A stretch of DNA of 64,000 nt. It comes from Proteobacteria bacterium UBA7415 (GTDB lineage Bacteria > Pseudomonadota > Gammaproteobacteria > Arenicellales > Arenicellaceae). Below, piece by piece: positions 60,741 to 64,000 of this stretch. Location of the stretch: assembly GCA_002470515.1 (NCBI GenBank), contig DKML01000031.1, positions 372,001-436,000 on the forward strand, given 5' to 3'. Under the pieces are notes generated by a model that saw only the letters and a program-made list of their open reading frames with translations, searched no databases and was not told where the DNA came from. Both the position numbers and the translations under genes were made by a program. How positions within the stretch are numbered: position 1 is the stretch's first letter; each line of letters starts with the position of its first letter.

Positions 60741-60760
60741 GTTCTAAATTTACGAACAAT
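60741..60760. promoter_or_regulatory. LysR box (GTTC-N9-GAAC) kept near the dead LysR copy
   Basis: GTTCTAAATTTACGAACAAT matches the box at 54048-54067 at 19 of 20 positions, although the gene beside it has decayed. Retention would fit continued use by the surviving LysR in trans to control receptor C. Confidence 0.55.
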
Positions 60761-60774
60761 AAAACACTCAGATC

Positions 60775-61100
60775 AATGAACTAGAATTCATACGGTTTTT
60801 TTGAAAGCGGTGGAATCGGGCAGCTTCGCGGAGGCGATAGCCCAAACCAGCATCGTTAAATTCGTGAATACAAAACGAGCAAATCAACTCCGAGGACTTC
60901 TAGAACTGCGGCTGCTACAGGGTTCCACTCGACGCTTAACGGTTACGGATGGTGACACCGATCTTTAAGAGCGTGCCGTGCACCATCTGGCGGCGTCAAA
61001 GCATGCGAAAGCATGCCGTAAGCTCAACAGAATAGGGGCTTACAGGAAACTTACGAGTTAGCTGCATTTCGTCCTTCACTGCAGCTTATTTAGCTGATGA
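60775..61100 (+). pseudogene. Broken copy of the LysR gene at 54079
   Basis: The sequence follows 54079-54410 closely (shared strings include CTGCATTTCGTCCTTCACTG). The start codon is changed (ATG to ATC). A one-base loss near 60800 shifts the frame (the T-F-V-K segment reads into TGA), and TAT has become TAA near 60967. Homology ends abruptly at 61100, within GCTGATGAC, where a TonB-receptor fragment on the other strand begins. Only about the first third of the gene remains. It cannot make a regulator. Confidence 0.88.
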
Positions 61101-61104
61101 CCTT

Positions 61105-61330
61105 GAAATATAGAGAGACATGTACTGCATATCTGTTATCTTAAGTGGCTCTATCTGCTCAGCGTTGATTGCGCTGACGGAAACCCAAACACCCTGAATG
61201 CTCTCTGCACACTTGGTGGCAGCAACTAGAATTTCTTTTAGTGCAGCCTGAGTAACATTGCAAAATGCCATAGCAGTTACCACGGCAAATAGTATGATTT
61301 TATTAGGGCCAAATATTGGTCATCTCATCT
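61105..61330 (-). pseudogene. Remnant of a third TonB-receptor N-terminus
   Basis: The minus strand encodes a signal-peptide-like stretch (I-I-L-F-A-V-V-T-A-M-A-F-C-N-V-T-Q-A), then L-K-E-I-L-V-A-A-T-K-C-A-E-S-I-Q and S-V-S-A-I-N-A-E-Q-I-E-P-L-K-I-T-D-M. It parallels receptor C residues 35-80. It ends at the junction with the dead LysR copy, and no plug or barrel follows. Its leader differs from that of receptors B and C, so it was an independent receptor gene before truncation. Confidence 0.85.
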
Positions 61331-61503
61331 TATCTCTACGGGGAGATTGACTTCGATTTTTGACCTCTGCATCCTAGCCTTTAGGTGTCCATCTGAATAA
61401 TCAATAATTCTGTAATTGTCATGAGTTTTCGAATACAGTAAAAATACGAAGTTATAGTTTTCATACCCAATAGAGACTCGATAATGCACTTAATACTCTT
61501 AGT

Positions 61504-62136
61504 CTACGTCAATAACCAAACCGTCTCAGACGCTGGTATTTCGCCTTTAAACCCGCCTTTTATTTCTCGAGTTTCAAGCCGAGTGATTTCGTAATTCCGG
61601 GAGTATCTGTTAAGGACTTCGTCCTTAGTTAGAGAAAATGGAGGGCCTTGCATCAAACCTTGATCGTATTCAAGGCACACGAGCAACTGCTTCGCGCTCT
61701 GCGTAATGAGGCATAAATGTTTAGCGTATCGACCACGCATTGGGCTAGGTAAGGCGATTAAAGCTGCTCGGTCGTATATCGCATCTATAGAACCGAGGAC
61801 GTCGGCAGTGAAAGCAAAGATATCACCCACAAAAACGTGTAAGTCATCGCCACGATACAGAGTTAGCTCTCCTCGTTTGGATATTTGCGGCTGCATGTCC
61901 AAACTATCAAACAACTCTTCAACCGCAAGTTCGCTTAGCTCTACCCCTACAACTTGATAGCCGCTTTTTAACAACCACTCGATATCCAACGTTTTACCGC
62001 ACAAAGGCAAAAATATTCGCGAGCCCTGCGCTAGACCCAATTTGTTAAAATGAGTCGCAAGCAAGGGATTAACTTTTGACTCATGAAAGCCAATTTGATT
62101 GTCTTTCCAGATCTTGTGCCAAAACTCAGATTCCAT
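61504..62136 (-). CDS. tpm: Thiopurine S-methyltransferase family protein
   Basis: A 210-residue SAM-dependent methyltransferase. W-H-K-I-W-K-D-N-Q-I-G-F-H near 6-18 and R-I-F-L-P-L-C-G-K-T-L-D-I-E-W-L near 40-55 are signatures of the bacterial TPMT family. Bacterial members methylate selenium and tellurium oxyanions or thiols; the native substrate is uncertain. V-G-V-E-L-S at 64-69 and Y-D-R-A-A-L-I-A-L-P mark the SAM and active-site loops. It stands between the dead receptor copy and an aldehyde dehydrogenase on the same strand, with no clear functional link. Confidence 0.9.
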   Translation of the reverse strand: MESEFWHKIWKDNQIGFHESKVNPLLATHFNKLGLAQGSRIFLPLCGKTLDIEWLLKSGYQVVGVELSELAVEELFDSLDMQPQISKRGELTLYRGDDLHVFVGDIFAFTADVLGSIDAIYDRAALIALPSPMRGRYAKHLCLITQSAKQLLVCLEYDQGLMQGPPFSLTKDEVLNRYSRNYEITRLETREIKGGFKGEIPASETVWLLT

Positions 62137-62204
62137 TGCGCATCGTGTCCATCAGTTGATTCAGTCGCTCTTACAAACTAACACTCGTAGTCAGCAACTT
62201 AAGA

Positions 62205-63647
62205 CTAGAAAGGAAATTGCTGCTGTCCAGATTGAATAGTTATCCATTTCAAGTCGGTAAATGCCTCCATGGCAAATTTACCTCCCTCTCTTCCCATACC
62301 ACTATTTTTCTGGCCTCCAAAAGGCACTACGGCCTCATCACGAATACTGGGCCCATTTACATGCACCATGCCTGCTTCTAGACCTTCGGTAAATTGAAGC
62401 ATCTTCTGAAGATCGTTGGTTAGCACGGCTGCCGTCAGGCCATACTCTGAATCGTTTGCCAATTGCAGTGCGTGATCTGAATCTTCGGCTTTAACAACCG
62501 CCGCGACGGGCCCGAAACATTCTGTACTAAATACGCCCATTTCTGCAGTCACATCGGCAAGCGCTGTAGGTTGAAAAACACTTCCTTCATAATCGCCACC
62601 TCCTAACAAACGAGCGCCATCAGCAATCGCTGCATCGACTAAACCTTTTATAAAAGCGGGTTGCGATTCTCGAATGAGCGGCCCTACAATTACCCCAGGC
62701 TCTCTTGGATTTCCAAACTTAAGACTCGCTATTTTAGCGGCGAACTTTTCATTAAATTCATCGTAAATCCCAGCCTCTACAATTACACGCGAGCCAGTCA
62801 TGCAAACTTGACCTTGGTTCATGAAGTTAGAAAACGCTGCTGCATTAACGGCATAGTCAACGTCTGCATCATTAAGAATTACAATTGGGTTTTTGCCACC
62901 CATTTCCAGCGTAAACTTTTTGTTGTGTGCAGCAGCAATGGCACCGATTGATTTACCCACGGCGGTCGAACCCGTAAACGTTATCTTCTTTACTTTTGGG
63001 TGGGTAATCAGCGTTTCGCCGAGATCAGCCCCTTGCGCAGGCAGAACGTTTAGAACGCCAGGAGGAAATCCGGCTTCTGTGAATATTTCAGCGATCTTAA
63101 GCCCAATAACAGGCGTCGCTTCTGAAGGTTTAAGCACTACGCAGTTTCCAGCCGCAATCGCCCAGCCGATTTTTCGTATTGCCAATAGCAGCGGAAAATT
63201 GAATGGCGCGATAGCGGTAACAACCCCCATAGGTCGTCGCACACTATAAGAACGAACACCAACATAGTTAGACACGTATGTCTCACCAGTAACACGCCGA
63301 CATTCTCCTGCCATGCCGCGTAGAAAGTCAGGCGCGTGGTGAGTTTCGTAACCCGCCTTGAGCATCGTCGAACCTCCTTCATCGATGAGCACATCTCGCA
63401 ACTCATCGCCGCGTGCCGTCATCACATCAGCCGCTTTTAGAAATAGGGCTTCTCTGGCTGACGGAAGTAAATCCTTCCAATCTTGAAAAGCCGTATAACA
63501 AGACTCAATTGCCGCGTTTGCATCCTCTATACCTGCCTGATGTACGGTGGCGTAAATATCGCCGTTGAAAGGGTTTAAAGAGTTTGCTGTCTGACCCGAT
63601 AGTGCATCGCGATATTCGCCGTCTATGAAAAGTTTATATTTGGTCAT
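62205..63647 (-). CDS. Aldehyde dehydrogenase (vanillin/benzaldehyde dehydrogenase-like)
   Basis: A 480-residue NAD(P)-dependent aldehyde dehydrogenase. Asn150 lies in A-P-F-N-F-P, the NAD loop is F-T-G-S-T-A-V-G-K-S, Glu248 in L-E-M-G-G-K and Cys282 in G-Q-V-C. P-F-N-F-P instead of P-W-N-F/W-P and the C-terminal G-G-K-F-A-M-E-A-F-T-D-L-K-W-I-T-I-Q are typical of vanillin/benzaldehyde-type dehydrogenases, which feed aromatic acids to ring cleavage. It lies 28 bases downstream of the 4-oxalomesaconate hydratase gene in the same direction, which supports a protocatechuate or gallate route. Confidence 0.9.
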   Translation of the reverse strand: MTKYKLFIDGEYRDALSGQTANSLNPFNGDIYATVHQAGIEDANAAIESCYTAFQDWKDLLPSAREALFLKAADVMTARGDELRDVLIDEGGSTMLKAGYETHHAPDFLRGMAGECRRVTGETYVSNYVGVRSYSVRRPMGVVTAIAPFNFPLLLAIRKIGWAIAAGNCVVLKPSEATPVIGLKIAEIFTEAGFPPGVLNVLPAQGADLGETLITHPKVKKITFTGSTAVGKSIGAIAAAHNKKFTLEMGGKNPIVILNDADVDYAVNAAAFSNFMNQGQVCMTGSRVIVEAGIYDEFNEKFAAKIASLKFGNPREPGVIVGPLIRESQPAFIKGLVDAAIADGARLLGGGDYEGSVFQPTALADVTAEMGVFSTECFGPVAAVVKAEDSDHALQLANDSEYGLTAAVLTNDLQKMLQFTEGLEAGMVHVNGPSIRDEAVVPFGGQKNSGMGREGGKFAMEAFTDLKWITIQSGQQQFPF

Positions 63648-63675
63648 TGAGTCCTCTATTCTTTATTGCTTTAGA

Positions 63676-64000
63676 CTAGGCTTTGAGGCGACTAAATACT
63701 TTGCGCGCGTTGCCTTCGAATATATTATATCGATCTTCGTCGTTTAGTTTTGTGTTCGCATCAATATAACGTTTTGTATCATCAAAATAATTGTCGGTTT
63801 CTGGGTCAATACCGCGCACAGCGCCAATCATTTCGGAGGCAAACAATATATTGTCAACCGGGATAATATCCAGCAATAGATCAATCCCTTTTTGGTGATA
63901 CACGCAGGTATCAAAATAGACATTGCGCAACATTACTTCGTTTAAATCACCCAAACCTTTGTCTTGGGCGATACCACGAAAGCGCCCCCAGTGGTAAGGA
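63676..64000 (-). CDS. ligJ: 4-Oxalomesaconate hydratase-like amidohydrolase (LigJ type), C-terminal part
   Basis: Partial gene: the C-terminal end is in the window and the frame stays open through 64000, where its upstream part continues outside. Visible are H-W-G-R-F-R-G-I-A-Q, then V-Y-F-D-T-C-V-Y-H-Q-K-G-I-D-L-L and F-A-S-E-M-I-G-A-V-R-G-I-D-P-E-T. From memory these strings match LigJ of the protocatechuate 4,5-cleavage pathway closely. LigJ hydrates 4-oxalomesaconate to 4-carboxy-4-hydroxy-2-oxoadipate. Neighbouring lig genes would be expected just outside the window to the right. A GTG or TTG near 63954 is not the true start. Confidence 0.85.
   Translation of the reverse strand, partial: PYHWGRFRGIAQDKGLGDLNEVMLRNVYFDTCVYHQKGIDLLLDIIPVDNILFASEMIGAVRGIDPETDNYFDDTKRYIDANTKLNDEDRYNIFEGNARKVFSRLKA

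Noticed and set aside
1..64000. tRNA, rRNA or CRISPR array
   Set aside because: No cloverleaf with conserved TTCGA arm, no rRNA cores and no regularly spaced repeats were seen on reading. A tRNAscan or CRISPR finder run would be decisive.

Overview
The window looks like chromosomal DNA from a marine Gammaproteobacterium. The evidence is family-level: a DbpA-type RNA helicase, an RluA-type pseudouridine synthase, a multi-subunit Mrp Na+/H+ antiporter, a vanadium haloperoxidase, several large TonB-dependent receptors and moderate GC. The species cannot be named from sequence alone, and no rRNA, tRNA or CRISPR array was seen.

Layout. 0-5 kb: rluA-like gene, then a surface-polysaccharide patch with an acyltransferase-3/SGNH gene split by a 7-bp repeat, a leucyl-aminopeptidase stub, and a sulfotransferase lying between two 31-bp direct repeats. 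4.7-9 kb: a vanadium-haloperoxidase/porin pair and dbpA. 9.4-17.5 kb: a Rap1a-like secreted protein and an eight-gene Mrp antiporter operon with three NuoL/M/N-type subunits. 18-21.7 kb: manC, fcl and gmd for GDP-mannose and GDP-L-fucose. 22-31.5 kb: dienelactone hydrolase, an MscS-like gene frameshifted at an A10 tract, DUF389, a TolB/TPR protein, TauE/SafE and kynureninase. 31.6-36.8 kb: amidohydrolase debris, a ferredoxin reductase/ferredoxin/cupin operon, a TetR regulator and an SDR.

The most notable region is 37.3-44.3 kb. It encodes a duplicated OsmC-like protein, a LysR regulator, an aldehyde dehydrogenase and a 1072-residue self-sufficient reductive dehalogenase. The last is a B12/two-[4Fe-4S] dehalogenase fused to an FMN/NAD(P)H/[2Fe-2S] reductase. 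Its Tyr473/Lys535/Arg599 have exactly the spacing of the NpRdhA catalytic residues (426/488/552).

From 44.4 to 61.3 kb there is a duplicated uptake region. Two TonB-receptor plus metallo-beta-lactamase-fold pairs, a third receptor, LysR, MFS, SDR and a GST with a PcpC-like S-x-C-S-M motif are mixed with a dead LysR copy, a dead receptor copy and a dead IS3 element. The right edge carries a thiopurine methyltransferase, a vanillin/benzaldehyde-type aldehyde dehydrogenase and the end of a LigJ-type 4-oxalomesaconate hydratase, which points to protocatechuate or gallate meta-cleavage.

Working hypothesis (inference): the right two-thirds is an aromatic-catabolic island in which TonB receptors import a (halo)aromatic compound. 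The fused dehalogenase, and perhaps the GST, remove halogen; dehydrogenases oxidise side chains; and a 4,5-cleavage pathway finishes the job. A shared GTTC-N9-GAAC box links the receptor/LysR cassettes with the distant ferredoxin/cupin operon.
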